This document shows positions 54,787 through 63,595 of a stretch of 64,000 nt of DNA, in pieces. The DNA comes from Breoghania sp. L-A4. Lineage in GTDB: Bacteria > Pseudomonadota > Alphaproteobacteria > Rhizobiales > Stappiaceae. The translations under genes and the position numbers were made by a program. Below the pieces are notes generated by a model that was given only the letters and a program-made list of their open reading frames with translations, did not search any database and was not told the DNA's origin. The stretch spans positions 4,428,165-4,492,164 of the forward strand of contig NZ_CP031841.1 of the NCBI RefSeq assembly GCF_003432385.1, read 5' to 3'. Numbering within the stretch: the first letter of the stretch is position 1; every line of letters starts with the position of its first letter.

Positions 54787-56577
54787 CTATTCGGCCGCGG
54801 CCGCGCGGGCTCGGGCGCGCGGCAGACGGATGCAGAACACCGTCTCGCCGCTCTCGCCGTCCTCGAGCACGATCTGGCCGCCAAAGTCGCGGATGATCTT
54901 GTCGGCGATCGAGAGCCCCAGGCCAAGCCCCTTGCCGACATCCTTGGTGGTAAAGAACGGATCAAAGATCTGATCGCGGGTCGCCGCGTCGACGCCGGTG
55001 CCATTGTCGGCGACCCGGATGATCACCTCGCCGTCGTCCGCCTGCGCCTGGATGTCGACCCGCGGATAGGCGATGCCCTCCACCGCGTCGAGCGCATTGC
55101 CCACGAGATTCATCACCACCTGCTCAAGCCGGATATGGTCGCCGATGGCCGCGAGATCCGCCCCCGGCCGATTGAAGCGCACCTCGGCATCGCTGCGTTT
55201 GATGCGCGGCGACAGCAGCATCAGGGCCTCGTCGATCACCGGACCGACCGGGACCGGCTGCACGTCCTTGCCCGGCTTGCGCGCGAACCCCTTCAGGGTG
55301 CCCGAGATCCTGGCCATCCGATCCACCATGCCGGCGATCTTGCGCAAGCTTTCGCCCGCGGCGTCCGCGCGGCCGCGCTGCAGCAGGATTTCCGCGTTGT
55401 CGGCATGCGAGCGGATGATCGCCAGCGGCTGGTTGAACTCGTGGCTGAGCGCCGCCGACATCTGGCCGAGCGTCGCCAGCTTCGCCGTCTGCACAAGGTC
55501 GTCCTGGGCGCGCCGCAACGCGGCCTCCGTTGCCTGCCGCTCGGCGACCTCGCGCGCCAGCCGCGCGTTGGCCTTTGTCAGATCCCGGGTGCGGTCACGC
55601 ACGCGGCGCTCCAGCCTCAGCGCGGAGGCGCGCTGGCTGCGCATGTGGCGCACGAATTGCCGCCGCCGCTCCAGAAGCGCCCAGACGACGCCCGAGGCGA
55701 TCACGCAGAGCAGGATCGCGACGGCTGTTGCGGTCGCCGCCTCGCGGCTCGCCGCCGTCGCGTCGGCGAAGACCGCGACCGACCAGCCGAGCACGGCAAG
55801 GGGCTTTTCCGCGCGCAGATAAAGCCGGCGTCCGTCGGCCACCGGCAGACTGTGCAGCTTGCGCGCACCGCGGATCACCGGCTCTGCCCACAGATTGTCG
55901 TCGCCGGCGCGCGTGCTGCCGCCCGCCAGCCGCAGCCCCCGCCACGCGGCGCGGTTGCTGGCGACAATGCGTCCGGTGCGATCCAGCGCCATCACCGGAT
56001 CGCGGGCCAGCGCCCAGGCCTGCTCCACCCGCTCCAGCGCGACACGGGCGGCGACGACGCCGACGATCCGCCGCTCAAAGCGCACCGGCGCGGCGAACAC
56101 ATAGCTTGCCGGCTGGCCGGGACTGGTGACAAGCAACTGGCGCCCCAGCCGCCCCTGCCGCGCCTGATTGACGGCCTGGACGATCTCCTCGTCAAACGCG
56201 TTGCCGGTGGCCTCGAAATCCGAGGACGCGATGAGCCGGCCGGCGGCATCGAGAATGCGAACCTCTTCCGCGCCCGTCATGCCCGCCGCGCTCACCGCGA
56301 TCTGCTGGCCCGCTTCGCGGTCCCCCGCGCGCACCAGCGCCACCAGATCGGGGCGCCGCGCCAGGATCGGCGGAAGAATGCGGTATTTGTCGAGCAGACT
56401 GTCGAGCGCGGCGGATTGCAGCTCCAGCGTCGCCTGCGCCCGCGTGCCGATCTCGTTGAGAAACAACCGCTCGGCGACATGCGCGGTGGCCCAGGCGACC
56501 AGCAGGGTCACGATCAGGCAACCGGCCAGAACCAGCGATATCAGCCGCCGCGCGGCGAGGCGATGAAACAGTCTCAT
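54787..56577 (-). CDS. dctB: C4-dicarboxylate sensor histidine kinase DctB
   Basis: A 596-residue inner-membrane kinase. The first membrane helix is RRLISLVLAGCLIVTLLVAW and the second lies around residues 285-310. Between them is a periplasmic double-PAS-like sensor that carries the R..Y/A-G dicarboxylate region. The phosphoacceptor His is in ALSHEFNQPLAIIRSHADNA. The ATPase domain has NLVGNALDAVEG (N box), VADNGTGVDAATRDQIF (G1) and GKGLGLGLSIADKI (G2). ATG at 56577 puts a basic segment before helix 1. It precedes dctD by 42 bases. Confidence 0.95.
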   Translation of the reverse strand: MRLFHRLAARRLISLVLAGCLIVTLLVAWATAHVAERLFLNEIGTRAQATLELQSAALDSLLDKYRILPPILARRPDLVALVRAGDREAGQQIAVSAAGMTGAEEVRILDAAGRLIASSDFEATGNAFDEEIVQAVNQARQGRLGRQLLVTSPGQPASYVFAAPVRFERRIVGVVAARVALERVEQAWALARDPVMALDRTGRIVASNRAAWRGLRLAGGSTRAGDDNLWAEPVIRGARKLHSLPVADGRRLYLRAEKPLAVLGWSVAVFADATAASREAATATAVAILLCVIASGVVWALLERRRQFVRHMRSQRASALRLERRVRDRTRDLTKANARLAREVAERQATEAALRRAQDDLVQTAKLATLGQMSAALSHEFNQPLAIIRSHADNAEILLQRGRADAAGESLRKIAGMVDRMARISGTLKGFARKPGKDVQPVPVGPVIDEALMLLSPRIKRSDAEVRFNRPGADLAAIGDHIRLEQVVMNLVGNALDAVEGIAYPRVDIQAQADDGEVIIRVADNGTGVDAATRDQIFDPFFTTKDVGKGLGLGLSIADKIIRDFGGQIVLEDGESGETVFCIRLPRARARAAAAE

Positions 56578-56786
56578 GGCCGCAATATACCCCAGCCGTG
56601 CCGTAAGCTCTCGGGGAATTGCACCGAGGTTCGGGTTGCGGGCGGACGCCCTGCGAGGCGCGGCCGCGGACAGATCCAACCTGAAGGGTCCGCTCGAGGC
56701 GTCCAAAATCCGCCGCGCGGAACCGTCACCCGCCGGCTATGTACCGCAAGTCACTCCCCGGTGTCTCACAACCATATCAGACGTCC
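56578..56786. other. Intergenic spacer between dctB and a small secreted-protein gene
   Basis: No gene is supported. It should hold the dctBD promoter (minus). No sigma-54 or DctD site was recognised. Confidence 0.35.
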
Positions 56787-57098
56787 TCACTTCCCGCAGG
56801 ACGTCCGCCCGGATGGCTCGCAGCCGCTGTGCACAATCTTGCAGTCTGCGCCCTTGAATTTCTTGCAGCCGCGCATGGCGCGGGCTTGCGCGTGCCGGAT
56901 CGAATCCTTGTTCCAGGCCCACCCGCAATGCTCGCGATCCGCGCTGTAGGCGAAAGCGTGATATCCAATCCGAATAGATTTATCATTCACCCGCTTCGCA
57001 CACACGGACCGCGACAACTCCGATGCGGATGTAGTTTTCGCCTCAGAAAAACAAAAAACCATTGCAGCCAAGAATAGAAATGAAAATCGAAAGATCAT
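56787..57098 (-). CDS. Small secreted cysteine-rich protein, DUF4189-like
   Basis: A 103-residue precursor. The signal peptide is FRFSFLFLAAMVFCFSEA with cleavage near residue 20. The mature part contains four or five cysteines and the pattern HCGWAWNKDSIRHAQARAMRGC followed by DCKIVHSGCEP, like DUF4189 secreted proteins (WxxxxxxAxxxAxxxC...DC). AGGTG precedes the ATG at 57098; an upstream ATG at 57122 would extend the N terminus. The gene is more AT-rich than its neighbours, possibly recently acquired. Function unknown. Confidence 0.75.
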   Translation of the reverse strand: MIFRFSFLFLAAMVFCFSEAKTTSASELSRSVCAKRVNDKSIRIGYHAFAYSADREHCGWAWNKDSIRHAQARAMRGCKKFKGADCKIVHSGCEPSGRTSCGK

Positions 57099-57233
57099 GA
57101 CGCACCTATAGTTTGTTTTCATAAAAATACATTTGATATGCACGATACAAAATAATTTTGGCATGTCAATATTGACGAGTGGCGGATGACACTCACCGAA
57201 AAAGGGATCTGACGGGCGGCGCGCTGGCGGTCC

Positions 57234-58337
57234 CTAAAGCGGCGCAGCCTCGCCGCCCGCGATCACCAGCGGCCGGTCGACCGCGATGCTCTTGACCAGC
57301 GCCTGAACCCGCAGCCCCGGCGCGAGACCCAGCTCGACGACGGAAGCGCGGGTCAGCCGGGCGCGCAGCCGCTGCTCGCCGAGCGCGCAGAGCACCTCGG
57401 CATAGGGGCCCGTCTCCTCGGTGATCTCGATGATCTCGACGTCCAGCATGTTGCGGATGCTGAGACCGGCGGGCTTTTCCAGCGCGATCGCCACGTCGCG
57501 GGCGCGGATGCGCAGCCGCACCCGGTCACCAACGTCCGCCTTCAGCGCCGGCACCTCGAGCCGCCGCCCCTCGATATCGAGATGATGCAGCCCCCAGCGC
57601 GCATCAAAGCCCGAGATCACGCCCTCGAGCACGCCGCCGGCTTCGTGCCGCCCCGTGGCGGGTCCCAGATCCAGCCGGGTCATGATCTCGGCCAGAGGGC
57701 CGCTGGCCATGATGCGGCCGCCCGAGACAATCACCAGGGTTTCGGCCAGCCGCGCCACCTCGTCCAGCGCATGGCTGACATAGACAATGGGAATGCCTGC
57801 CTCGCGCCTGAGCCGGTCGAGATAGGGCAGGATCTCCGCCTTGCGCGCCTGATCGAGCGAGGCAAGCGGCTCGTCCATCAACAGCACGCGCGGGTCGGCC
57901 AGCAGCGCCCTGCCGATGGCCACCCGCTGGCGCTCGCCACCCGACAGCCGCCCCGGCCGCCTCTCGAGCAGGGGTGCGATGGCCAGAAGCTCAACCACCT
58001 CATCGAGCGGCCGTGTGCCGCGCCGGCGCCCCGCCCAATGGGCGAAGGTGAGATTCTGGCGCACGGTGAGATGCGGAAACAGCCGGCTTTCCTGGAACAC
58101 ATGGCCCAGCCGCCGCTTGCCGACCGGCACGTTGATACGGCGCGCGCTGTCGAACAGCACCTGGCCGTCGAGCTCGATGCGGCCCTCGTCCGGCGTCACC
58201 AGACCGGCGATCATGTTGACGATCGTCGTCTTGCCGGAGCCGGACTGGCCGAACAGCGCGCTGACGGCCGCATCGGTCTGAAACCGCGCGTCGATGTCGA
58301 AAGTCCCCAGCCGCTTGCGGATATCCACCGACAGCAT
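57234..58337 (-). CDS. modC: Molybdate ABC transporter ATP-binding protein ModC
   Basis: A 367-residue ATPase. Walker A is LFGQSGSGKTTIV, the Q-loop lies in HVFQESRLFPHLTV, the signature is RLSGGERQRVAIGRALL, Walker B is RVLLMDEPLASLD, and the switch His is in YVSHALDEVA. The C-terminal MOP/TOBE domain (about residues 290-360) includes GDRVRLRIRARDVAIAL and NMLDVEI; it binds molybdate and gives feedback inhibition. ATG at 58337 overlaps the modB stop (TGATG); a GTG one codon earlier is possible. Confidence 0.95.
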   Translation of the reverse strand: MLSVDIRKRLGTFDIDARFQTDAAVSALFGQSGSGKTTIVNMIAGLVTPDEGRIELDGQVLFDSARRINVPVGKRRLGHVFQESRLFPHLTVRQNLTFAHWAGRRRGTRPLDEVVELLAIAPLLERRPGRLSGGERQRVAIGRALLADPRVLLMDEPLASLDQARKAEILPYLDRLRREAGIPIVYVSHALDEVARLAETLVIVSGGRIMASGPLAEIMTRLDLGPATGRHEAGGVLEGVISGFDARWGLHHLDIEGRRLEVPALKADVGDRVRLRIRARDVAIALEKPAGLSIRNMLDVEIIEITEETGPYAEVLCALGEQRLRARLTRASVVELGLAPGLRVQALVKSIAVDRPLVIAGGEAAPL

Positions 58338-59041
58338 CACTCACCCCTCAGCCGGTTGGCGAAGCGCCGTGAGACGGCTTCGGACGCCAGGATCGCGGCG
58401 AAGGCGATGACGGCGGCGACCAGCGTCAGCCTGAGCGCCGCGAGATCGCCGTCCGGCGTCTGGGTGAAGGTGTAAAGCGCCAGCGACAGGGTACGGGTCT
58501 CGCCGGGGATGTTGGAGACGAAGGTGATGGTGGCGCCGAATTCGCCCATGGCCTTGGCGAAGCCGAGAATGGCGGCCGCCAGAATGCCAGGCATGGCCAG
58601 CGGCAGGGTGACGACGGCAAAGCTGACGATGCGCGCGGCACCCAGCGTCGAGGCGGCCTCCTCGAGCTTGGGATCCACCGCCTCGATCGCCAGCCTTATG
58701 GGGCGCACCATCAGCGGAAACGCCATGACGCCGGCGGCCAGCGCCGCGCCCGTCCAGCGGAAGGCGAAGGAGACGCCGAAGACCTCGTAGAGAAAGGCGC
58801 CGATGGCGCCCTGGCGGCCAAAGAGGATCAGCAGCACGTAACCGGTGACCACCGGCGGCATGACCAGCGGCAGATGCACGAGGCCATTGAGGATCGCGCG
58901 GCCGGGGAACCGCCAGCGCGCCAGCGCATAGGCAACGAACACCGCCAGCGGCAGCGCGACGAGCAGCGCCGTGCCGGAGACCTTCAGCGTCAGGCCGATG
59001 GCCTCGAGCTCCGCGTCGGTCAGTGAGCCCCCCGGCAGCAT
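58337..59041 (-). CDS. modB: Molybdate ABC transporter permease ModB
   Basis: A 234-residue inner-membrane permease with five or six helices. It opens ELEAIGLTLKVSGTALLVALPLAVFVAYALARWRFPG, and LVHLPLVMPPVVTGYVLLILFGRQGAIG is the ModB signature. EEAASTLGAARIVSFAVVTLPLAMPGILA is the EAA coupling loop. It lies 4 bases after modA and touches modC. Confidence 0.95.
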   Translation of the reverse strand: MLPGGSLTDAELEAIGLTLKVSGTALLVALPLAVFVAYALARWRFPGRAILNGLVHLPLVMPPVVTGYVLLILFGRQGAIGAFLYEVFGVSFAFRWTGAALAAGVMAFPLMVRPIRLAIEAVDPKLEEAASTLGAARIVSFAVVTLPLAMPGILAAAILGFAKAMGEFGATITFVSNIPGETRTLSLALYTFTQTPDGDLAALRLTLVAAVIAFAAILASEAVSRRFANRLRGE

Positions 59042-59045
59042 GCGG

Positions 59046-59840
59046 CTAGTCCACGGGCTTCAGGCCGGCGTCGGCGAAGGCTTCGCGCGCGCCGGGGGAC
59101 AGGAGAAAGGCGACGAAATCCAACGCGAAATCCTTGTGTTGCGAGGCCGCCACGGGAGCGGCGGGATAGGCGATCGGCGCATGGGTGGTGTCCGCAAATT
59201 GGGCGACCACGGCGACATCGGGCTCGATCGCCGCGTCCGAGCCGTAGACCACGCCGAGCGGCGCCTCACCGCGCGCCACCAGCGCCAGGGCCACGCGCAC
59301 GTTGTCGCCGCGCGCAAGATGGTCCGCAACGCGCGGCCACAGGCCGGTGGCCTGCAGCGCGGATTGCGCATAACGGCCCGCGGGCACGTGATCCGGATCG
59401 CCCAGCGACAACCGGCCGTCGCCCAGCCGCGCCATCACCGCCTCGGCGCTTGCCAGATCGAGCGGCTCGGCCCGGTCCCTGGGAGCCACGACGACCAGCG
59501 TGTTGCCGGCAACAATGACCCGGCAGGAGGCATCGATCAATCCGCGCTGCTCGAGATAATCCATCCAGTCCACATTGGCCGAGACATAGACGTCGGCCGG
59601 AGCGCCCGCCTCGATCTGCCGCGCCAGCGCCGAGCTTGCGGCGAAGGAAAAGACGAAGCTCGTCCCCGTCTTCGCTTGATAGCGCGCGCCGATGTCCTCC
59701 ATGGCGTTCTTCAGGCTGGCGGCGGCGAAGACCACCGGCGTCTCGGCCGCGTGCGCGCTCATGCTCGCGGCAAGCGTGCAGGCGGCGGCGGCCGCGCCCA
59801 CCAGCAGGGCGCGGATCAGGGGACGGACACAGAATTTCAT
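59046..59840 (-). CDS. modA: Molybdate-binding periplasmic protein ModA
   Basis: A 264-residue precursor. The signal peptide spans LLVGAAAAACTLAASMSAHA. The mature part begins TPVVFAAASLKNAMEDIGARYQAKTG, with the anion-binding Ser of AAASL typical of ModA. SFAASSALARQIEAGAPADVYVSANVDWMDYL follows, and PIAYPAAPVAASQHKDFALDFVAFLLSPGA ends the fold. ATG at 59840 is chosen because a ModE-type operator lies just upstream. It is the first gene of modABC. Confidence 0.95.
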   Translation of the reverse strand: MKFCVRPLIRALLVGAAAAACTLAASMSAHAAETPVVFAAASLKNAMEDIGARYQAKTGTSFVFSFAASSALARQIEAGAPADVYVSANVDWMDYLEQRGLIDASCRVIVAGNTLVVVAPRDRAEPLDLASAEAVMARLGDGRLSLGDPDHVPAGRYAQSALQATGLWPRVADHLARGDNVRVALALVARGEAPLGVVYGSDAAIEPDVAVVAQFADTTHAPIAYPAAPVAASQHKDFALDFVAFLLSPGAREAFADAGLKPVD

Positions 59841-59853
59841 GAGGACTCCGGCA

Positions 59854-59877
59854 CGATATGTTTCATCAGACATATCG
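59854..59877 (-). promoter_or_regulatory. ModE-type operator before modA
   Basis: CGATATGT-N8-ACATATCG is a perfect dyad with eight-base arms. It resembles the ATCGNTATATA-N6-TATATAACGAT-type ModE boxes, lies 14 bases before the modA start and 4 bases after the modE stop. It explains repression of modABC when molybdate is present. Confidence 0.78.
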
Positions 59878-59880
59878 ACC

Positions 59881-60261
59881 CTATTTTTCCTCCCCCGCAC
59901 CGTCAAGCGGTGATTTGACAGCGCCCTGAAGCACCGAGAGGTCCGCACCGCCCGCCTCCAGCATCACCGCCTCGATGCGGCGAAACCGCTCCAGAAGCTC
60001 ATGTCCAAGCGGCGTCAGCCGCGCGCCGCCGCCACCGCCCGCACCGCCCTTCTCGGTGGTCACCAGCGGCTCTGCGAAATCGCGGTTGAGCGCGCCGACG
60101 AGGTTCCAGGCGCGCTTGTAACTCATACCCAGGCGGCTTCCGGCGGCGCGAATGGAGCCGGTCTCGGCAAGGCCTTGCAGCAGGTCCGCCTTGCCCGGCC
60201 CGAAGGCCACGCCCGGCGCCAGCACGATGCGAAGGCGGCATTTGGGAAACGAGGGTGTCAT
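59881..60261 (-). CDS. modE: ModE-type molybdenum regulator (DNA-binding domain only)
   Basis: A 126-residue winged-helix protein of the LysR-like ModE N-terminal family. [22 protein letters not shown] is followed by the recognition region SIRAAGSRLGMSYKRAWNLVGALN and the wing VTTEKGGAGGGGGARLTPLG. It lacks the C-terminal di-MOP domain of E. coli ModE, so molybdate sensing must differ, as in the short ModE proteins of many alphaproteobacteria. It lies directly before modA. A second, broken copy of its N-terminal part lies at 60808-60893. Confidence 0.93.
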   Translation of the reverse strand: MTPSFPKCRLRIVLAPGVAFGPGKADLLQGLAETGSIRAAGSRLGMSYKRAWNLVGALNRDFAEPLVTTEKGGAGGGGGARLTPLGHELLERFRRIEAVMLEAGGADLSVLQGAVKSPLDGAGEEK

Positions 60262-60588
60262 GCAGGCAAAGTGATGTGCGCGGCGGAGATGGTCAAGCGG
60301 ACGTTCGGCCCGGGATGACGCGTCCCGGGTCTGCAAAGCGGCACTGCGCGCCGGGGATAACCATCGTAAGAGAATGCCTGCAGGTCCCCGCAGTCGTCAT
60401 TGCCCGGCGAAGCCCGGGCAATCCACTCTCCTCCCCGTTTCGTGAGGATCTTGCGATTTCGCTCTGAGCGCTGGCTCAGTGTCGATCCGTGGGCCTGAAG
60501 GCTTTAGCACCCAGAGTGGATCACCCGGACTTCGCCGGGTGATGACGCCGGAGGGTATAGCGCTCGGGCGATAACACGCGGCATCTTG
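60262..60588. repeat. Intergenic region with CGGCGAAG palindromic repeats
   Basis: No gene is seen. GTCATTGCCCGGCGAAGCCCGGGCAATCC near 60398-60424 and GGATCACCCGGACTTCGCCGGGTGATGAC near 60519-60546 are inverted copies of one repeat family. A GGGATGACGCGTCCCGGGTC hairpin lies at about 60312-60331. Confidence 0.65.
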
Positions 60589-60893
60589 CCCTCGCCGGTC
60601 CTCGATGATCATGGCCGCCGCCTTTTCGGCGATCATGATGGTGGGGGAATTGGTGTTGCCCGAGGTGATCGTCGGCATCACGGAGGCGTCAACGACGCGC
60701 CGGCTGGAGAGCCCGCGCAGCCTCAAGCCGCTGTCGACCACGGCCATGGGATCATCGCCCATCTTGCAGATGCCGACGGGGTGGAAGATCGTCGCGCCGA
60801 TGTCGCCGGCGGTGCGGATGGAGCCGGTTTCGGCGGCGGCCTGCAGCAGGTCGGCCTTGCCCGGGCCGAAGGCGAGGATGCGGGCGCGCGGGA
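60589..60893 (-). pseudogene. Chimeric remnant: ModE N-terminal fragment fused to GMC oxidoreductase C-terminal fragment
   Basis: Read on the minus strand, the first part (60893-60808) encodes [17 protein letters not shown] and SIRTAG, nearly the same as ModE ([23 protein letters not shown]). It joins in frame to [19 protein letters not shown] and continues to [11 protein letters not shown], nearly the same as the last 75 residues of the GMC oxidoreductase at 61675. The join lies at a shared Ala-Gly. The GMC stop codon is lost, so the frame reads on. It lacks a start with a ribosome site and is unlikely to be functional. Confidence 0.82.
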
Positions 60894-61167
60894 CACCGGT
60901 CAAGCACCCGCGCGCCGGTCGCTCCAGGCCCTCCACGACGGCCCCGGACCTCCAGCCGCCATCGCAGGCCGGCAATGACATTCGTTTCCGAGCCGCCGCA
61001 TTACGTGCCGCATCCCCGTTGAAGGGTGCGGCCACGGTTCAGACAGAGGACCATCGTCGGCACTTGCCCGACCCTCGTTCCACCCGCAGGCAAGCCGTTC
61101 CATCCACGGCGAGACAAGAGGCGAGCGCTTTCAAGGCCAGACCGGACGATTGCCCGGGATCGGGGGC
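60894..61167. other. Gene-free spacer
   Basis: No supported gene, repeat or regulatory dyad was seen in this stretch between the chimeric remnant and the small secreted-protein gene. Confidence 0.35.
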
Positions 61168-61527
61168 CTATCGCCACACCTTGTAGCCAAGACTTGTCCG
61201 GTAGCGGCCGTCTGATTTTTTCGAGAAGGTAAAGCAATTCCAGGTTTGATTTCGGATTCTGCTGGAAAGATTGGTGCAAAATTTGTTCTGTTTGAAACGC
61301 CACTGGCCGGTGAACTTTTTCCCCTTGGCAGTGTAGGAAATACTTCCGTTGTTGTGGTACGTTATTTTTCCAGAAAACGCCCCGCTATAATTCAAGGACC
61401 TGCCTAGTATTTCTTTCTTTATCTGGTCGGCAGTCATTGTTTCGGCGGAAGACGCGCCAGTCTGAGCTATTACAGAAAGCGCCGCTACGGCTAGCGAAAT
61501 AATAAACAACTTCTTTGTCAAAGCCAT
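61168..61527 (-). CDS. Small secreted protein, DUF995-like
   Basis: A 119-residue precursor. The signal peptide MALTKKLFIISLAVAALSVI ends near ASSA-ET. The mature part has MTADQIKKEILGRSLNYSGAFSG, a beta-rich region with KGKKFTGQWRFKQNKFC, and two cysteines (NKFCTNL and TWNCFTF) that could pair. This resembles DUF995-type secreted proteins. The coding DNA is clearly more AT-rich than the flanking GMC genes, and it lies between the two copies of the GMC C-terminal region, so it may have come in with that rearrangement. The ATG at 61527 follows AAAGGGGGA. Confidence 0.78.
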   Translation of the reverse strand: MALTKKLFIISLAVAALSVIAQTGASSAETMTADQIKKEILGRSLNYSGAFSGKITYHNNGSISYTAKGKKFTGQWRFKQNKFCTNLSSRIRNQTWNCFTFSKKSDGRYRTSLGYKVWR

Positions 61528-61674
61528 ATCCCCCTTTATCAATTTAATCTCTGTACTCCAACATGAGCATACCAGCACCGGCTCAGCAACCCCTTGGGGA
61601 AACGCCGTTATCGGGCACGATAAACCCGGACAACCGAGGGTCCGTCCCGGGGAATACATGTTCTGCCCCGCGCG

Positions 61675-63282
61675 CTATCCCCTGCGGTCCTCGATGATCA
61701 TGGCGGCGGCCTTTTCGGCGATCATGATGGTGGGGGAATTGGTGTTGCCGGAGGTGATCGTCGGCATCACCGAGGCGTCGACGACGCGCAGGCCCGCGAG
61801 CCCGTGCAAGCGGAGCCGGCTGTCGACCACGGCCATGGGATCGTCGCCCATCTTGCAGGTGCCGACGGGGTGAAAGATCGTCGTACCGATGTCGCCGGCG
61901 GCCCTGGCCAGATCCTCGTCCGATTCAACCGACGGTCCCGGCAGATGCTCCTGCGGCGCGTGTTTCGCCATGGCGGGCGCACCCATGATCTTGCGCGTGA
62001 GCCGGATGGAATCGGCCGCAACCCGCCGGTCGCCGGCAGTGGCGAGATAGTTGGGGCGGATCTCCGGGTGCGCATGGGGATCGCTTGAGCCGATGTGCAC
62101 GCCGCCGCGGCTTTCGGGCCGCAGGTTGCACACGCTGGCGGTGATCGCGGGAAAGGCGTGCAGCGGATCGCCGAACTTGTCGAGCGACAGCGGCTGCACG
62201 TGATATTCCACGTTGGCGCTCTCCTGCGTCTCATCGGTCCTGGCGAAGACGCCGAGCTGGCTCGGCGCCATGGACATGGGGCCGGAGCGGTTGAGCGCAT
62301 ATTCCAGCGCGATCTTCGCCTTGCCGAACAATGTACCGGCGCGCTGGTTCAGCGTCACCGCGTTCTGCACCTTGTAGATGGTGCGGATCTGCAAATGGTC
62401 CTGCAGGTTCTCGCCGACGCCCGGCAGCGCGTGGGTGACATTGATTCCGTGTTGCTTGAGCCGCGCCGGATCGCCGATGCCGGAGAGTTCCAGGAGCTGC
62501 GGCGAGCCGATGGCGCCGCTGGAGACGATGACTTCGCCCTCGCAGCGCGCGACCGCGTCCTCGCTGCGCAGCTTCAGCGACACGCCCGCCGCGCGGCCCT
62601 CCTCAATGATCAGGCTCTGCGCCTGGGCATGGGTGACGACGCGCAGATTGGGCCGGTTCTTTGCCGGCTTCAGAAACGCCTTGGCGGTGTTCCAGCGCAC
62701 GCCGCGGCGCTGGTTGACCTGAAAGTAGCTGGAGCCGAAATTGTCGCCGGAATTGAAATCGTCCGTGCGCGGAATGCCCACCTCGGCGCAAGCCTCGCGG
62801 AACGTGTCCAGCACATCCCACGACAGCCGCTGCTCCTCGACCCGCCACTCGCCGCCGCGCGCGTGGCAAGCGTCGTCCCAGCGGTAGTGATCCTCGGACT
62901 TGCGGAAATAGGGCAGCACGTCGTCCCAGCTCCAGCCGGCATTGCCGAGCTGGCGCCAGTGGTCGTAGTCGCGCGCCTGGCCGCGCATGTAGATCATGCC
63001 GTTGATCGAAGAGCAGCCGCCGAGCACCCGGCCGCGCGGATACATCAGGGCGCGGCCGTTGAGCCCCGGCTCGGGCTGGGTGTGAAACCCCCAGTCGGTA
63101 CGCGGGTTGCCCATGCAATAGAGATAGCCGACGGGAATGTGGATCCAGATGTAGTTGTCGCGCCCGCCCGCCTCCAGCAGCAAGACCTTGACCGACGGGT
63201 CGGCGGAGAGCCGGTTGGCCAGCACGCAGCCGGCGGATCCCGCGCCGACGATGATGTAGTCCCAGCTGCCCAGATCCCGCAC
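61675..63282 (-). CDS. GMC family FAD oxidoreductase (choline dehydrogenase-like)
   Basis: A 535-residue flavoprotein. FAD ADP motif YIIVGAGSAGCVLANRLS; GMC signature 1 PRGRVLGGCSSINGMIYMRG; signature 2 GAIGSPQLLELSGIG. The active-site His lies in FHPVGTCKMGDDP and the Asn in [17 protein letters not shown]. Such enzymes oxidise primary alcohols such as choline or polyethylene glycol. The start is GTG at 63282 with GGGGAG upstream. Its C-terminal 75 codons are duplicated in the chimeric remnant at 60589-60810. No betaine aldehyde dehydrogenase is adjacent, so choline is not certain. Confidence 0.92.
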   Translation of the reverse strand: MRDLGSWDYIIVGAGSAGCVLANRLSADPSVKVLLLEAGGRDNYIWIHIPVGYLYCMGNPRTDWGFHTQPEPGLNGRALMYPRGRVLGGCSSINGMIYMRGQARDYDHWRQLGNAGWSWDDVLPYFRKSEDHYRWDDACHARGGEWRVEEQRLSWDVLDTFREACAEVGIPRTDDFNSGDNFGSSYFQVNQRRGVRWNTAKAFLKPAKNRPNLRVVTHAQAQSLIIEEGRAAGVSLKLRSEDAVARCEGEVIVSSGAIGSPQLLELSGIGDPARLKQHGINVTHALPGVGENLQDHLQIRTIYKVQNAVTLNQRAGTLFGKAKIALEYALNRSGPMSMAPSQLGVFARTDETQESANVEYHVQPLSLDKFGDPLHAFPAITASVCNLRPESRGGVHIGSSDPHAHPEIRPNYLATAGDRRVAADSIRLTRKIMGAPAMAKHAPQEHLPGPSVESDEDLARAAGDIGTTIFHPVGTCKMGDDPMAVVDSRLRLHGLAGLRVVDASVMPTITSGNTNSPTIMIAEKAAAMIIEDRRG

Positions 63283-63595
63283 CGTTCACTCCCCTGCCGT
63301 CCGCTTTGCGCGGATCGTTTCACGCGCACGATGCCCGCACGCACGGGGAAAGACAAGCATGGCGCCTGCACAACCGCTTTGCGCGGGGTGATGAGCCGTG
63401 GGGAATAGCGGATGGACGTTTGTGGCCCCTGCCTTCTCCCCTCGGGGAGAAGGTGGCCCGCCAGGGCCGGATGAGGGGGCGTGTCGTCCGAGCGGATCGC
63501 AGCCCCCCCTCACCCTGACCCTCTCCCCGGCGGGGAGAGGGAACGAATACGGCGGGCTCGCGGAGCGGTCTCTGCTCGCGCAGTGTGTCCTTGCC
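63283..63595. repeat. Intergenic region with CTCTCCCC hairpins
   Basis: CCTTCTCCCCTCGGGGAGAAGG near 63431-63452 and CCTCTCCCCGGCGGGGAGAGGG near 63520-63541 are strong hairpins, flanked by GGATGAGGGGGC and CCCCCCTCACCC. It is a further relative of the composite repeat at 10318-10437. No gene is seen. Confidence 0.7.
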
